Shown here in pieces: positions 63,969 to 64,000 of a DNA stretch of 64,000 nt. The position numbers and the translations under genes are program-made. The stretch spans positions 5,691,001 to 5,755,000 of the forward strand of contig OZ005621.1 in the NCBI GenBank assembly GCA_963930655.1. The letters are read 5' to 3'. Numbering within the stretch: the first letter of the stretch is position 1; each line of letters opens with the position of its first letter. The notes under the pieces were generated by a model. That model saw only the letters and a list, made by a program, of their open reading frames with translations. It did not search any database and had not been told where the DNA came from. This stretch comes from Myrica gale (taxonomy: Eukaryota; Streptophyta; Magnoliopsida; Fagales; Myricaceae).

Positions 63969-64000
63969 CTGATGAAGACATGATATAAATTGAAATGTAA

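Overview
This window looks like nuclear DNA of a flowering plant, most likely a woody eudicot, although the species cannot be fixed from the sequence. The host genes are split by GT-AG introns and belong to typical plant families. The DNA between them is AT-rich and full of plant transposons: MITEs, MULEs, hAT relics, a SINE, a TRIM, Ty1/copia and Ty3/gypsy elements. Nothing bacterial is present.

Five host genes can be supported. (1) A SWEET sugar transporter of the SWEET16/17 type lies on the minus strand at 9059-11240 (6 exons, 235 aa). (2) The peroxisomal beta-oxidation multifunctional protein MFP2 lies on the minus strand at 15346-22640 (18 exons, 726 aa, C-terminal SRL). (3) An LC8-type dynein light chain lies on the plus strand at 32834-35161 (3 exons, 122 aa). 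(4) An FCS-like (FLZ/DUF581) zinc finger protein lies on the minus strand at 38450-39079 (2 exons, 148 aa). (5) A MATE/DETOXIFICATION transporter lies on the minus strand at 62481-63968; its 5' end is outside the window. The genes form no operon or obvious pathway. SWEET, MFP2 and MATE are unrelated metabolic or transport functions. An orphan but intact copy of MFP2 exon 1 sits 1.2 kb beyond the MFP2 3' end.

Layout: 1-9 kb is gene-free, with hAT-like, MULE-like and MITE elements and a LINE RNase H relic. 9-11.3 kb holds SWEET, with a MITE in its fourth intron. 12.3-13.2 kb holds a LINE relic and a 242-bp TRIM. 13.7-14.3 kb is the duplicated MFP2 first exon, followed by MFP2 itself. 24.1-25.7 kb is a Pack-MULE carrying a captured NPH3/BTB gene fragment. 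26.4-31.6 kb is a decayed Ty3/gypsy element with sense pol relics and an antisense extra ORF. A MITE and a SINE with target-site duplications follow. 32.8-39.1 kb holds the dynein light chain and FLZ genes, separated by a 1-kb long-inverted-repeat element. 40-48 kb is gene-poor, with a minisatellite, microsatellites and a template-switch-like inverted rearrangement. 48.4-58.6 kb is a nearly intact, very young 10.2-kb Sirevirus-type copia element with a third ORF. 59.8-60.5 kb is a Harbinger-type MITE, and the window ends in the MATE gene.

The transposons are the most notable part: a Pack-MULE with a 9-bp target duplication, a gypsy element with an antisense ORF, and a young Sirevirus whose third ORF is open. 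Exon coordinates were derived by hand from splice signals and reading frame and may be off by a base. No similarity search could be run, so family names rest on motif recognition.
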